Source: Sphingomonas phyllosphaerae 5.2
GTDB taxonomy: Bacteria > Pseudomonadota > Alphaproteobacteria > Sphingomonadales > Sphingomonadaceae
Direction: 5' to 3'
DNA length: 64,000 bases
NCBI RefSeq assembly: GCF_000419605.1
Contig: NZ_ATTI01000001.1
Coordinates: 3,568,501-3,632,500 of the forward strand
The notes below the pieces were generated by a model. That model saw only the letters and a program-made list of their open reading frames with translations, was not told where the DNA came from and ran no database searches. Positions 1 through 11,675 of the stretch are shown here, piece by piece. Position numbers and translations under genes: made by a program. Positions within the stretch are counted from its first letter, which is position 1. Each line of letters opens with the position of its first letter.

Positions 1-2387
<2,387 letters not shown>

Positions 2388-2392
2388 GCGGC

Positions 2393-3655
2393 TCAGAGCT
2401 CCAGCCGGTCGATCATCGGTTGCGTGATCAGGCAGACGCCTTTTTCGGTACGTCGGAAACGATGGCCGTCGAGCTCGGGATCCTCGCCGACGATCAGGCC
2501 GTCGGGGATGATGACGCCGCGGTCGATCACCACCTTGCTCAGCCGTGCGTGACGACCGATCTTGCAATACGGCAGCACCACCGCTTCATCGAGCAACGAA
2601 TGGCTGTGCGCACGTACGCCCGTCGATACCAGGCTGCGGTGGACGCTCGATCCGGAGATGATCGTGTCGCCTGCGATAAGGCTCGACACCGCTTGCCCGC
2701 GTCGCCCGTCGATGTCGTGGACGAACTTGGCGGGCGGCGTCAGCTCGGAATATGTCCAGAGCGGCCACTCGCGGTCGTACAGATCGAGTTGCGGCACGAC
2801 GTCGGTGAGGTCGATGTTCGCTTCCCAATAGGCATCCACCGTCCCGACATCCCGCCAATAGGCGGCAGGCTCCTCGGGCGAACGGACGCAACTGGCCGAG
2901 AAGCGGTGCGCGTGCGCATGACCATGCCTGACCAGATAGGGGATGATGTCCTTGCCGAAATCACGGCTCGATCCCGGTGTGGCAGCGTCGCGTCGCAACT
3001 CCTCGATCAACAGCTTTGTGTTGAAGACGTAGATGCCGAGGCTGGCGAGCGCGACGTCGGGCTGGCCGGGGATCGCCGGCGGATCGGCGGGCTTCTCGAC
3101 GAAATCGACGATCCGATCGTCGTTGTCGACGTGCATCACGCCGAACGCCACCGCCTCCATTCGCGGGACTTCCATGCACGCGACCGTCACATCGGCACCG
3201 CTGTCGCAGTGCTGGCGCAGCATGATCTCGTAATCCATCTTGTAGATATGATCGCCCGCCAGGATGACCATGAACTCCGGCGCGCTCTCCGCGATGATAT
3301 CGATGTTCTGGTAGACCGCGTCCGCAGTCCCCTCATACCACTGGAATTCGCTGATACGCTGTGAGGCGGGAAGAATGTCGAAGCTCTCGTTGCGCTCCGG
3401 CCGCAGGAAGTTCCAGCCACGCTGAAGATGGCGGATCAGCGAATGCGCCTTGTATTGGGTAGCAACGCCGATGCGACGAATGCCCGAGTTGATCGCGTTC
3501 GACAGGGCGAAGTCGATGATGCGGCTCTTTCCTCCGAAATAGACGGCTGGTTTCGCGCGCGTATCGGTTAGTTCCTTGAGGCGGCTGCCGCGTCCTCCCG
3601 CGAGAACATAGGCCATGGCATCGCGTGCCAGCGGCTGGTTTCTGCGTTCATCCAC
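2393..3655 (-). CDS. glgC: Glucose-1-phosphate adenylyltransferase (ADP-glucose pyrophosphorylase)
   Basis: Makes ADP-glucose from ATP and glucose-1-phosphate, the committed and usually allosterically controlled step of bacterial glycogen synthesis. At 420 residues it has the family's normal length. The N-terminal nucleotidyltransferase domain starts with the nucleotide-binding loop [12 protein letters not shown] and has the conserved WYEGTADAV and GDHIYKMDY segments; the C-terminal third is the left-handed beta-helix domain that joins subunits. It is the first gene of glgC-glgA-pgm. The 139-bp stretch upstream separates it from a divergent 39-codon ORF, so its promoter should lie between 3656 and 3794. 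No operator was recognised there with confidence. Confidence 0.97.
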   Translation of the reverse strand: MDERRNQPLARDAMAYVLAGGRGSRLKELTDTRAKPAVYFGGKSRIIDFALSNAINSGIRRIGVATQYKAHSLIRHLQRGWNFLRPERNESFDILPASQRISEFQWYEGTADAVYQNIDIIAESAPEFMVILAGDHIYKMDYEIMLRQHCDSGADVTVACMEVPRMEAVAFGVMHVDNDDRIVDFVEKPADPPAIPGQPDVALASLGIYVFNTKLLIEELRRDAATPGSSRDFGKDIIPYLVRHGHAHAHRFSASCVRSPEEPAAYWRDVGTVDAYWEANIDLTDVVPQLDLYDREWPLWTYSELTPPAKFVHDIDGRRGQAVSSLIAGDTIISGSSVHRSLVSTGVRAHSHSLLDEAVVLPYCKIGRHARLSKVVIDRGVIIPDGLIVGEDPELDGHRFRRTEKGVCLITQPMIDRLEL

Positions 3656-3794
3656 GTGAGGCTCTCCTACCCTGCATCTTTACGAGTTGTTCATTTGACG
3701 TTAACACGATTGTCATGCAGCACTCACTAGAAGGTGCGCAGGATGTAAGTGCGTGCGTATCAAGACCTAAAAAAGTTGAGAGAGAGGATTCCCG

Positions 3795-3914
3795 ATGCAC
3801 CACGCTCATCTGCAGCGCTCCTCCGATGGTTTGATCCGCGGCGTCGCGCTGGCGATCGTACCGTCGCTGATCGCCTGGAGCGCGATCTTCATGCTGGTCA
3901 GCCGGATCGGCTGA
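3795..3914 (+). CDS. Small single-span membrane protein (39 aa)
   Basis: A 39-codon ORF on the plus strand between divergent glgC and the end of glgB. It starts ATG after a purine-rich AGAGAGGA element about 8 bases upstream and stops 8 bp before the end of glgB. The N-terminal 15 residues are polar and basic with two histidines. Residues about 16-36 form one hydrophobic helix (GVALAIVPSLIAWSAIFMLV), ending SRIG, so a single membrane span is predicted. No family recognised. Supporting reality: a good ribosome binding site, correct membrane-helix composition, and a position that makes use of an otherwise empty 260-bp gap between opposed genes. It could be a bystander or a membrane partner of the glycogen enzymes; nothing in the sequence decides this. 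Confidence 0.6.
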   Translation: MHHAHLQRSSDGLIRGVALAIVPSLIAWSAIFMLVSRIG

Positions 3915-3921
3915 GCCGCGC

Positions 3922-6093
3922 TCACGCCGCGGGCTCCCATTCCAGCATCACCGTCGCCAACGGCGGCAATGTCACGTCGGCATAGCCGCCGGTGGCCACC
4001 ACGCCACCCAGATTGCCCAGCCCCGATCCCCAATAATCGTGCGCATCGGAGTTCAGCACTTCGCGCCAGCGCCCGTCGTGAGGCAGCGGCACACGGTACG
4101 GCATCCGCGCCACGGGCGTCATGTTGACGATCACCGCGATCGGCGGCGCACCCGGTGCGCTGCGCAGCCAGACGAACACCGAATTCTCGGCATCGTCCTG
4201 TACCAGCCAGCGAAATCCCTCGGGCTCGCAATCGCGCGCGTGGAGCGCACGCTTCTCGCGATAGAGGCGGTTGAGATCGCGCACCAGCTTGCGCACCCCG
4301 TCGTGCGCGGACGAATTGAGCAGATCCCAGTCGAGCGCGCGCTCCTCGCTCCACTCGGCCCGCTGCGCAAACTCCTGCCCCATGAACAACAGCTTCTTGC
4401 CGGGATACCCCCACATCATCGCATAGTAGGTGCGCAGATTGGCGAACTTCTGCCAATCATCGCCCGGCATCTTGGTCAGCATCGAGCCCTTGCCGTGCAC
4501 GACTTCGTCGTGGCTGATCGGCAGGACGAAGTTCTCGTCGAAGGCATAAACGAGGCCGAAGGTGATCGCGGCATGATGGTGCTTCCGGTGCACCGGTTCG
4601 CGCGCCATGTACTTCAGCGTGTCGTGCATCCAGCCCATGTTCCACTTGAACCCGAAGCCGAGCGCGGTGCGCGGGGCTTCGTCGTAGGCGGGAGCGGAGA
4701 CGCCGGGCCAGCTGGTCGATTCCTCGGCGACGGTGAAGGCGCCGGGTTCGCGGGCATAGAGCGCGCGATTGGCGGCGCGCATGAACTCGACCGCTTCCCA
4801 GTTCTCGCGTCCGCCCTCACGGTTGGCGATCCATTCGCCGTCCTTGCGCGAGTAGTCGCGGTATAGCATCGAGGCGACCGCATCGACGCGCAGCCCGTCG
4901 ACGTGATAGCGCTCGGCCCAGAACAAGGCATTGTTGACCAGGAAGGCGGATACCTCGCGCCGGCCGAAATTGTAGATCGCGGTGTTCCAGTCGGGATGAT
5001 AGCCGAGCCGCGGATCTTCATGCTCGTAAAGCGCGGTACCGTCGAACCGCGACAGGCCGTGCGCGTCGGTCGGGAAATGCGCAGGCACCCAGTCGAGCAA
5101 CACGCCGATCCCGGCACGGTGTGCGCCGTCGACGAAGCGCGCAAACCCCTCATGGTCGCCGAACCGCGCACTCGGCGCGTAGAGACCGGTCGTCTGGTAT
5201 CCCCAGCTCGGATCGTAAGGATGCTCGGAGATCGGCATGAACTCGATGTGGGTGAACCCCATCGCGACGGCATAGGGGATCAGTCGCTCGGCCAGCATGT
5301 CCCACGTCAGGAACCAGCCGTTCTCGTCGCGCTGCCAGCTTCCGGCGTGGACCTCGTAGATGCTGATGGGTGCGCGGCGCGGGTCGACCGAAGCCCATGC
5401 CTCGCGGTGTGCGGCATCACCCCATTCATGGTGCATCGGCGCCGTCGTGAGCGACGCGGTCTTCGGGCGCAGTTCGGCGGCAAAGGCGTAAGGGTCTGCT
5501 TTCAGCGGCTGGGCCACACCGTCCGGACCGGTAATCGCGTATTTGTAGGCGCGGCCAGCACCGATGTCGGGCAGGAATATCTCCCACACCCCGGTGTCGT
5601 TGCGACGCCGCATGCCGTGGCGGCGCGGATCCCAGTCGTTGAAGTCGCCGACCACCGCGACGCGGCGTGCGTTGGGCGCCCAGACCGAGAAATGGACCCC
5701 CTCGGCGCCCTCATGGACGATCAGGTGCGCGCCCATCTTGTCGTGAAGGCGAAAGTGCGTGCCTTCGTTCATCAGGAAATCGTCGGTCGGCCCGAGCACC
5801 GGGCCGAAGCTGTACGGATCGGTGACCCACCATTCGACGCCGCCGCCAGCCGCGACGTAGCGCAGCGGCTGTGGCACGCCGTCGATCACGCCCTCGAACA
5901 GCCCGCGATCGTCGACCTTCGCCAACTTCCCCAGCACCGCGCCGTCCAGCGCGCGGGCCGTGACCGCCTCCGCACCCGGTATCCACACGCGGGCGAACGT
6001 TCCGTCCGGCCCTTCGTGCGGGCCGAGCAGCGCAAACGGATCCTCGTTGGTCCCGTCCAGCAGCGCGTCGATCGCGGCGACCGGCGGCTTCAC
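3922..6093 (-). CDS. glgB: 1,4-alpha-glucan branching enzyme
   Basis: Introduces alpha-1,6 branches into glycogen (GH13 family). The protein is 723 residues with an N-terminal CBM48-type domain pair and a central catalytic barrel. The three catalytic residues are visible at family positions: Asp404 in GLRVDAV, Glu457 in TVAEES, and Asp in the SHDEVVHGKGS loop. The start was set at GTG 6093 because it makes a GTGA overlap with the glgP stop and the next residues (KPPVAAIDALL) match the short family N-terminus; an ATG further upstream would add 19 residues lying inside glgP. Coupled to glgP upstream; its stop lies 8 bp from the stop of the small plus-strand ORF. Confidence 0.97.
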   Translation of the reverse strand: MKPPVAAIDALLDGTNEDPFALLGPHEGPDGTFARVWIPGAEAVTARALDGAVLGKLAKVDDRGLFEGVIDGVPQPLRYVAAGGGVEWWVTDPYSFGPVLGPTDDFLMNEGTHFRLHDKMGAHLIVHEGAEGVHFSVWAPNARRVAVVGDFNDWDPRRHGMRRRNDTGVWEIFLPDIGAGRAYKYAITGPDGVAQPLKADPYAFAAELRPKTASLTTAPMHHEWGDAAHREAWASVDPRRAPISIYEVHAGSWQRDENGWFLTWDMLAERLIPYAVAMGFTHIEFMPISEHPYDPSWGYQTTGLYAPSARFGDHEGFARFVDGAHRAGIGVLLDWVPAHFPTDAHGLSRFDGTALYEHEDPRLGYHPDWNTAIYNFGRREVSAFLVNNALFWAERYHVDGLRVDAVASMLYRDYSRKDGEWIANREGGRENWEAVEFMRAANRALYAREPGAFTVAEESTSWPGVSAPAYDEAPRTALGFGFKWNMGWMHDTLKYMAREPVHRKHHHAAITFGLVYAFDENFVLPISHDEVVHGKGSMLTKMPGDDWQKFANLRTYYAMMWGYPGKKLLFMGQEFAQRAEWSEERALDWDLLNSSAHDGVRKLVRDLNRLYREKRALHARDCEPEGFRWLVQDDAENSVFVWLRSAPGAPPIAVIVNMTPVARMPYRVPLPHDGRWREVLNSDAHDYWGSGLGNLGGVVATGGYADVTLPPLATVMLEWEPAA

Positions 6094-8513
6094 TTCACGC
6101 CCCAGATGTCGCGCGCATAGTCCCCGATCGTGCGATCGGAGGAGAACCACCCCATGTTGGCGACATTGCGGATCGCGGCCCGTGCCCAGCCATCGCGATC
6201 GCCCCAGCGCGCATCCACGTCGCGCTGTGCGGCGGCATAGGCGTCGAAATCGGCTGCCACCATGAACCAGTCATGGTCGTACAGGCCGTTCATGAGATCG
6301 CGGTAGCGGTCGTGGTCATCCGGTGAGAACACGCCAGAGGCGATCGCGTTCACCGCCTGCGCCAGTTCCGCCGAATTTTCGATCACCTCGCGGGGCACGT
6401 AGCCGTCGGCGCGCTTCGCCGCGACTTCGTCGGCGGTCAGCCCGAAGATCACGATATTCTCCGCACCGACATGGTCGCGAATCTCGACGTTGGCGCCGTC
6501 GAGCGTGCCGATCGTCAGCGCCCCGTTCAGCGCGAACTTCATGTTGCCGGTGCCCGATGCCTCCATACCGGCGGTCGAGATCTGTTCCGACAGGTCGGCG
6601 GCGGGCACCATCCGCTCGGCAAGGCTGACGTTGTAATTGGGGACGAACGCGACCTTCAGCAGCCCGCCGATCGACGGGTCGGCGTTCACCCGCCGCGCGA
6701 CGTCGCCGGCCAGCTTGATGATCAGTTTGGCCTGGTGATAACTCGACGCGGCCTTGCCCGCGAACAGCTTGACGCGCGGGGTCCAGTCACGCTCGGGGTG
6801 GCTGCGGATCTGGTCGTAGAGCGCGACCGTCTCGATGATGTTGAGCAGCTGGCGCTTATATTCGTGGATGCGCTTGATCTGCACGTCGAACATCGCCGAC
6901 GGATCGAGCCGAAGCCCCATCTCGCCACGCAGATATTCGGCGAGCGCGACCTTGTTGGCACGCTTCACAGCGGTGAAGCGCTCTCGGAAAGCGGCGTCCT
7001 CGGCGAACGGGGCAAGCGCCGTCAGACGCTCGGCGTCGTCGGTGAAGCCGTCGCCAATCGCTTCCTTGATCAACGAGGTCAGGCCGGGATTGCATTCCTG
7101 CAGCCAGCGGCGCGGGGTGATGCCGTTGGTCTTGTTGTTGATGCGGTCCGGATAAAGCCGGTGCAGGTCCGCGAAGACGGTGGTCTTCATCAGGCTGGTG
7201 TGCAGCGCCGCCACGCCGTTGACGCTGTGCGCGCCGGCGAAGGCGAGATTGGCCATGCGGACGCGCCGCTCACCCCCTTCGTCGATCAGGCTGATCGCGG
7301 CGATCGCGCGCTCGTCGATCCCCTCGACCTTGGCGGCGGCGCGCAGCAGCGTAGCGTTGATCGCGTAGACCAACTGCATGTGTCGTGGCAGCAGCCGCTC
7401 GAACAGCGGCAAGGGCCAGCTTTCCAGCGCCTCGGGCAGCAGCGTGTGATTGGTGTAGCCGAACGTCTTCTGCGTGATCTCCCATGCCTCGTCGAAGCCC
7501 AGCCCGTGCTCGTCGAGCAGGATGCGCATCAACTCGGCCACCGACACCGCCGGGTGGGTGTCGTTGAGCTGAATCGCGGCGCGATCCGGCAAGGTTCGGA
7601 TGTCGCCGAAATACTGCACGTGGCGACGGACGATGTCCTGGATCGACGCCGAGGAGAAGAAATACTCCTGCCGCAGTCGCAGCTCCTGCCCCGCCGCGGT
7701 GGTATCATTGGGATAGAGGACGCGCACCAGCGTCTCGGCGCGCAGCTGATTCGCCATCGCGCCCTCGAAATCGCCGCGGTTGAAGGCGTCGAGCTTGAAC
7801 GGATCGAGGCTGCGCGCGGTCCACAGCCGCAGCGTGTTGACGCGCCGCCCGCGCCACCCGACGACCGGCGTATCGACGGCCTGCGCCTCGACCAGCTCGC
7901 CCGGCTTCCACGTGACCGCACCGCTTTCGTCGCCGTGCACCTCGCCGCCGAAGCCGATCGCATAGGCGCTCTCCCGGCGGCGGAACTCCCACGGGTTGCC
8001 GTATTGCAGCCATGTCTCCGGCAGTTCGACCTGCCAGCCGTCGTCGATCCGTTGCCGGAACATACCGTTCACGTAGCGGATGCCATAGCCGTAGGCGGGC
8101 AGATCCAGGCTGGCGAGGCTTTCCATGAAGCATGCCGCCAACCGGCCAAGCCCGCCGTTGCCGAGCGCGGCATCGGGCTCGATCTCTTCCAAAGTGGCAA
8201 GGTCGAGGCCAAGTTCGGCGAGCGCCGCCGCCACCTCGTCGCGAGCCGACAGGTTGGCGAGCGCGTCGCGCAACAGCCGGCCGATCAGAAATTCCAGGCT
8301 GAGATAATAGACGCGCTTGGCGCCGGCCGCATGTGCCGCCTTGGTGGAGGCCATCCAGCGCTCGATAATCTCGTTGCGAACGGTAAGGATCGTCGCCGCC
8401 AGCCAATCGTGCGGCCTGGCGGCCTGTTCATCCTTGCCGATGCGGTGGACCAGCGTGTCGAGGATGTTGAGCGCCAGCGGACCCCGCGGTCGCACGGCTT
8501 CGGTCTCAGTCAC
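6090..8513 (-). CDS. glgP: Glycogen/maltodextrin phosphorylase
   Basis: Removes glucose units from glycogen as glucose-1-phosphate (GT35 family), which the neighbouring pgm gene product then converts. At 807 residues it matches the usual 800-830. The pyridoxal-phosphate lysine is expected at about residue 659 in the sequence GTGNMKFALNG, and the N-terminal YLSLEFLIGR and ALGNGGLGRLAACF segments are diagnostic of the family. The ATG at 8513 is 31 bp downstream of the yihY-like gene stop. The gene overlaps glgB by 4 bp, so synthesis (branching) and degradation enzymes share one transcript, separate from the glgC-glgA-pgm unit. No glgX debranching gene is visible in the window. Confidence 0.97.
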   Translation of the reverse strand: MTETEAVRPRGPLALNILDTLVHRIGKDEQAARPHDWLAATILTVRNEIIERWMASTKAAHAAGAKRVYYLSLEFLIGRLLRDALANLSARDEVAAALAELGLDLATLEEIEPDAALGNGGLGRLAACFMESLASLDLPAYGYGIRYVNGMFRQRIDDGWQVELPETWLQYGNPWEFRRRESAYAIGFGGEVHGDESGAVTWKPGELVEAQAVDTPVVGWRGRRVNTLRLWTARSLDPFKLDAFNRGDFEGAMANQLRAETLVRVLYPNDTTAAGQELRLRQEYFFSSASIQDIVRRHVQYFGDIRTLPDRAAIQLNDTHPAVSVAELMRILLDEHGLGFDEAWEITQKTFGYTNHTLLPEALESWPLPLFERLLPRHMQLVYAINATLLRAAAKVEGIDERAIAAISLIDEGGERRVRMANLAFAGAHSVNGVAALHTSLMKTTVFADLHRLYPDRINNKTNGITPRRWLQECNPGLTSLIKEAIGDGFTDDAERLTALAPFAEDAAFRERFTAVKRANKVALAEYLRGEMGLRLDPSAMFDVQIKRIHEYKRQLLNIIETVALYDQIRSHPERDWTPRVKLFAGKAASSYHQAKLIIKLAGDVARRVNADPSIGGLLKVAFVPNYNVSLAERMVPAADLSEQISTAGMEASGTGNMKFALNGALTIGTLDGANVEIRDHVGAENIVIFGLTADEVAAKRADGYVPREVIENSAELAQAVNAIASGVFSPDDHDRYRDLMNGLYDHDWFMVAADFDAYAAAQRDVDARWGDRDGWARAAIRNVANMGWFSSDRTIGDYARDIWGVK

Positions 8514-8544
8514 GGTCGCCCCCCAATCTATGTTCTACAAAGGC

Positions 8545-9450
8545 CTAAGCGCCTGAGGCCGGAGCGGCAACGGTTTCATCGCGGACCGCTTTTCCGCGAT
8601 AGGCCTGCACGTCGAGCGCGGCGCCGAGCAGGAAGGCGTAGACGCTGAGCCACAGCCACGTCAGCGCGACGATGATCGCGCCGAGCGAACCATAGGTCGC
8701 GCCATAATTACCGAAATTTGCGACGTAGATACTGAAGCCGGTGGTCGCGAGCAGCCAGACGATCGTCGCGGTCACCGTCCCCGGCGTCGCCCAGCGCAAG
8801 CGCGCGCCGTGGCGGTACGGTCCGAAGCGGAAGAGCAGCGAAGCGCCGGTTATGACGATCATCGCCAGCAACAGGTAAGTGGCGATGCGGATCAGCGCGA
8901 GCACGACGCCCGGGAACCACGGGATCAACGTGCCGACGAACGCCACCACAGCGCTGGCAGCTATGCCGAGAAATATCAGCAGGATACCGCCGATCACGAT
9001 CGCAAACGAGGTGAGCGTCCAGATGAGGAAACTCCGCTTCTCCTTGACCTCGTAGGCGACGTTCAGCGCAGTCATCATCGCGGTCGCAGCCTTGCTGCCG
9101 CCGTACAGCGCGATCACCAGTGCGATCACCAGCCCCAGCCCTTTGCGCCCCTGCGACCCCGAGGTGACGATGTCGAGCTGCTGCCCGATCAGCGACGCGA
9201 CGTCGCCAGGCAGCATCGTGAACAACTCGCGAATATCCTGCTGCACCGACGCCGCGTCCGCGAACAGCCCGTAGGTAAAGACCGTGACCGCGAGGATCGG
9301 GGCGATCGACGAAATGATATAGAACGCCGCGCCGGCGGCGATCAGACCGAGGTTGTCATCGTTGGACGCGGTGTAGGCGGATTTCATCTGCCCCCACCAG
9401 TCACTTCGGAAGGCACGCCACAGGTCGGCGGAGGACAGGTCGATCTTCAT
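8545..9450 (-). CDS. YihY/virulence factor BrkB family membrane protein
   Basis: Integral inner-membrane protein of 301 residues with about six predicted hydrophobic helices (near residues 36-57, 106-130, 143-170, 181-207, 219-245 and 253-276). The motif pattern AAGAAFYIISSIAPIL in the first helix and LGAIIVALTWLWLSVYAFLLGAAL in the last is typical of the UPF0761/BrkB family (known as YihY in E. coli); its molecular role is not settled, and a transport role is only suggested. The ATG at 9450 is the only sensible start. It sits between the suf operon and glgP; a hairpin at 9468-9487 may end the suf transcript before it, while only 31 bp separate it from glgP, so it may be transcribed with glgP-glgB. 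Confidence 0.9.
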   Translation of the reverse strand: MKIDLSSADLWRAFRSDWWGQMKSAYTASNDDNLGLIAAGAAFYIISSIAPILAVTVFTYGLFADAASVQQDIRELFTMLPGDVASLIGQQLDIVTSGSQGRKGLGLVIALVIALYGGSKAATAMMTALNVAYEVKEKRSFLIWTLTSFAIVIGGILLIFLGIAASAVVAFVGTLIPWFPGVVLALIRIATYLLLAMIVITGASLLFRFGPYRHGARLRWATPGTVTATIVWLLATTGFSIYVANFGNYGATYGSLGAIIVALTWLWLSVYAFLLGAALDVQAYRGKAVRDETVAAPASGA

Positions 9451-9467
9451 TACGGAGGCGAACGCAG

Positions 9468-9487
9468 CGGGAGCGCGGAGGCTCCCG
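9468..9487 (-). terminator. Hairpin between sufA and the yihY-like gene
   Basis: A 7-bp perfect stem (CGGGAGC / GCTCCCG) with a 6-base loop lies in the 96-bp gap after sufA. There is no clear U-tract, so it could be a Rho-assisted terminator, a processed 3' end, or chance. Confidence 0.35.
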
Positions 9488-9546
9488 GCGGTTATGTCGT
9501 TTTGCGTCCATCGGCGCGCGTCACCGTGCGCAGGTGGCGGCCTGAG

Positions 9547-9900
9547 TCAGACCGTGAAGCTCTCTCCGCAGCCGCACGCACCCTTGGCATTGGGATTCGC
9601 GAAAACGAACCCGGCGGTGAAATCGTCCTCGACCCAGTTCATCGTCGAGCCGATCAGGTAGAGGATCGAGCCGCCGTCGACGAACAGGATGCCGCCGGGG
9701 GTCTCGATACGTTCGTCCATCGGCTTCGCCTCGCTGACATAATCGACCGAATAGGCGAGCCCCGAACAGCCGCGGCGCGGGGTCGACAGCTTCACACCGA
9801 TCGCCCCATCCGGCGCGCGCGCCATCAGGTCGGCGATGCGCGCCTCGGCCGCCGGGGTGAGCAACAGCGGCGCGGGACGCGCGCGGAGCGTGGTGGCCAT
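9547..9900 (-). CDS. sufA: A-type Fe-S carrier protein (SufA/IscA/ErpA family)
   Basis: A-type carrier that receives and delivers Fe-S clusters made by the SufBCD scaffold. The three invariant cysteines are present: Cys45 in the STPRRGCSGLAY segment and Cys109/Cys111 in the C-terminal ACGCGESF motif. The protein is 117 residues (normal 105-125). The ATG at 9900 shares one base with the sufT stop; a GTG at 9903 also overlaps it and would add one residue, so the exact start is uncertain by one codon. It is the last gene of the suf operon. SufA, IscA and ErpA cannot be told apart from motifs alone; the name follows the operon context. Confidence 0.93.
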   Translation of the reverse strand: MATTLRARPAPLLLTPAAEARIADLMARAPDGAIGVKLSTPRRGCSGLAYSVDYVSEAKPMDERIETPGGILFVDGGSILYLIGSTMNWVEDDFTAGFVFANPNAKGACGCGESFTV

Positions 9901-10379
9901 CACAGCATTCCCAATTCAAGCCGCGCATCGTCGGACATCTTCTGCGGATCCCACGGCGGATCCCAGACGAGGTTGACGTCGGCAAAGGCGATCCCGGGCA
10001 CCGCCGCGACGCGCATCTCGACCTCGCCGGGCATCGACTCGGCGACCGGGCAATTCGGCGTCGTCAGGGTCATCGTGACCGCGGCGTGGCCGTCCCCGGT
10101 CACCTCGACGCCGTAGATCAGCCCGAGATCATAGATGTTCACCGGAATTTCGGGGTCGAAGATGTCCTTCAACGCGTCGATCACCGATTCGTACAGCGCG
10201 CCGCCGGGTTCGTGCGCCGCATCACCAGTCGCTGGCTTTTGTGCAAGGAAACCAGACAGATAGTCGCGCTGACGTGGTCCGCCCGCCTGCTCCGAAGCAA
10301 TTTCCGGTGCATCGGACACCTGCGCACGCGGCGGCTTTTCTACCGCCTCCACCGTTTCGCTCCTGACGGATTCGCTCAT
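9900..10379 (-). CDS. sufT: SUF-system Fe-S assembly protein, DUF59/MIP18 family (SufT-like)
   Basis: A 159-residue protein whose residues about 60-159 form the DUF59 (MIP18) domain: DIFDPEIPVNIYDLGLIYG, then TLTTPNCPVAESMP with the conserved cysteine, and VWDPPWDPQKMSDDARLELGML at the end. Members of this family in suf operons help Fe-S cluster maturation, probably at the delivery step. The first 55 residues are polar, Pro/Ala/Glu-rich and probably disordered, as is common in alphaproteobacterial members. The ATG at 10379 overlaps the sufS stop (ATGA), and its stop touches the sufA start, so it is firmly part of the operon. Confidence 0.92.
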   Translation of the reverse strand: MSESVRSETVEAVEKPPRAQVSDAPEIASEQAGGPRQRDYLSGFLAQKPATGDAAHEPGGALYESVIDALKDIFDPEIPVNIYDLGLIYGVEVTGDGHAAVTMTLTTPNCPVAESMPGEVEMRVAAVPGIAFADVNLVWDPPWDPQKMSDDARLELGML

Positions 10380-11593
10380 CCGAAAATCCTTTTCACTCGC
10401 TCGATCCCGGCCACCAGCGCCGCCACGTCATCGGGCCCGTTATAGACCGCGAAGCTGGCGCGCGCCGTCGACTCCACGCCCAGCGCCGCCATCAACGGCT
10501 GCGCGCAATGATGCCCGGCGCGGATCGCGACCCGGCTCTCGTCCAAGATGGTGCCGATGTCGTGCGGATGCACCCCCTCCATCACGAAGGAGACGATCCC
10601 GGCGCTGTCATCCGGCCCCAGCACGCGGATCGAATTGATCCGCGACAGTGCCGCGCGCGCTTCCGCGACCAGCGCGGTTTCGTGCGCATGGATGCGATCG
10701 AGCCCGATCGCCCGCACGTAATCGACCGCCGCGGAGAGCCCGAGTGCGCCGACGATATGCGGCGTCCCCGCCTCGAATCGGGTCGGCGCGGGGGCATAGG
10801 TGGTGCGTTCGAACGACACGCGGTCGATCATCGATCCGCCGCCCTGGTACGGCGGCATGGCGTCCAGCAACTCGGCCCGCGCCCACAGCACGCCGATCCC
10901 GGTCGGCCCGTAGAGCTTGTGCCCGGAAAAGACGTAGAAATCACAACCGAGGGCGGCGACGTCGACCGCGATGCGCGGCACCGCCTGACAGCCGTCGATC
11001 AGGATCTTCGCGCCTACCGAATGCGCGATCTCGCTGGCGCGTGCCACGTCGAGGACCGAGCCGAGCACGTTCGAGACGTGCGCCAGCGCGACAAGCTTGT
11101 GTTCCGGCCGGATCATCGCCGCCATCGCATCCAGGTCGATACGATGGTCGGCGGTGAGCGGAACGACGTCGATCGCGGCGCCGACGCGCTCGGCGACCAT
11201 CTGCCACGGCACGATGTTGCTGTGATGCTCCAGCATCGACAGCAGGATGCGGTCACCGGCGTTCAACGTGACGGCCGCGTGGCATTGCGCGACGAGGTTG
11301 ATCGCCTCGGTGGCGCCGCGCACGAACACGATCTCGTTCGCGGGCGCGCCGATCAGGTCGCCGATGTTGGCGCGGGCGGCCTCGTAAGCGAGCGTCATGT
11401 CCGCGGAACGTTGATACACCCCGCGGTGGACGGTAGCGTAGGTCGTATCGTAGCCGTGCGCGATCGCATCGATCACGGCGCGCGGCTTCTGCGCGGTGGC
11501 GGCGGTGTCGAGATACGCCCAACCCTCCGGGATCCCAGGGAAATCGGCGACCATGTCGAGCGGGCGGTCGAGCCCGAGCGCAGTGTCGGTCAT
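10376..11593 (-). CDS. sufS: Cysteine desulfurase SufS
   Basis: PLP enzyme that takes sulfur from cysteine and passes it as persulfide to the SUF machinery. The 405-residue length is normal. The PLP lysine is Lys226 in FSGHKLYGPTG and the persulfide cysteine is Cys363 in RAGHHCAQP, both as in group II (SufS/CsdA) desulfurases. No SufE or SufU partner is encoded in the visible operon. The ATG at 11593 was chosen because the family starts a few residues before the conserved DFP segment; the upstream in-frame extension is unlike SufS. There is an 82-bp gap before it (after sufD), unusual in this otherwise overlapping operon, and that gap holds an inverted repeat resembling a sigma-54 promoter. 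Confidence 0.96.
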   Translation of the reverse strand: MTDTALGLDRPLDMVADFPGIPEGWAYLDTAATAQKPRAVIDAIAHGYDTTYATVHRGVYQRSADMTLAYEAARANIGDLIGAPANEIVFVRGATEAINLVAQCHAAVTLNAGDRILLSMLEHHSNIVPWQMVAERVGAAIDVVPLTADHRIDLDAMAAMIRPEHKLVALAHVSNVLGSVLDVARASEIAHSVGAKILIDGCQAVPRIAVDVAALGCDFYVFSGHKLYGPTGIGVLWARAELLDAMPPYQGGGSMIDRVSFERTTYAPAPTRFEAGTPHIVGALGLSAAVDYVRAIGLDRIHAHETALVAEARAALSRINSIRVLGPDDSAGIVSFVMEGVHPHDIGTILDESRVAIRAGHHCAQPLMAALGVESTARASFAVYNGPDDVAALVAGIERVKRIFG

Positions 11594-11625
11594 GAGCGCG
11601 ATCCGCGGTTTCGCGCGCGGATGTT

Positions 11626-11642
11626 GGCAAAGGTGGTGCCAA
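11626..11642 (-). promoter_or_regulatory. Inverted repeat / sigma-54-like -24/-12 element upstream of sufS
   Basis: In the 82-bp sufD-sufS gap, the minus strand reads TTGGCAC, five bases, TTGCC: a GG and a GC dinucleotide spaced by 10 bases as in sigma-54 promoters, and also a 6-bp inverted repeat (TTGGCA / TGCCAA). The predicted start would leave about 20 bases before the sufS ATG. It may be a chance match; no activator site was found. Confidence 0.3.
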
Positions 11643-11675
11643 ACGCCGTGCGCGGAGAAAATGAAGCGCGCGGGG

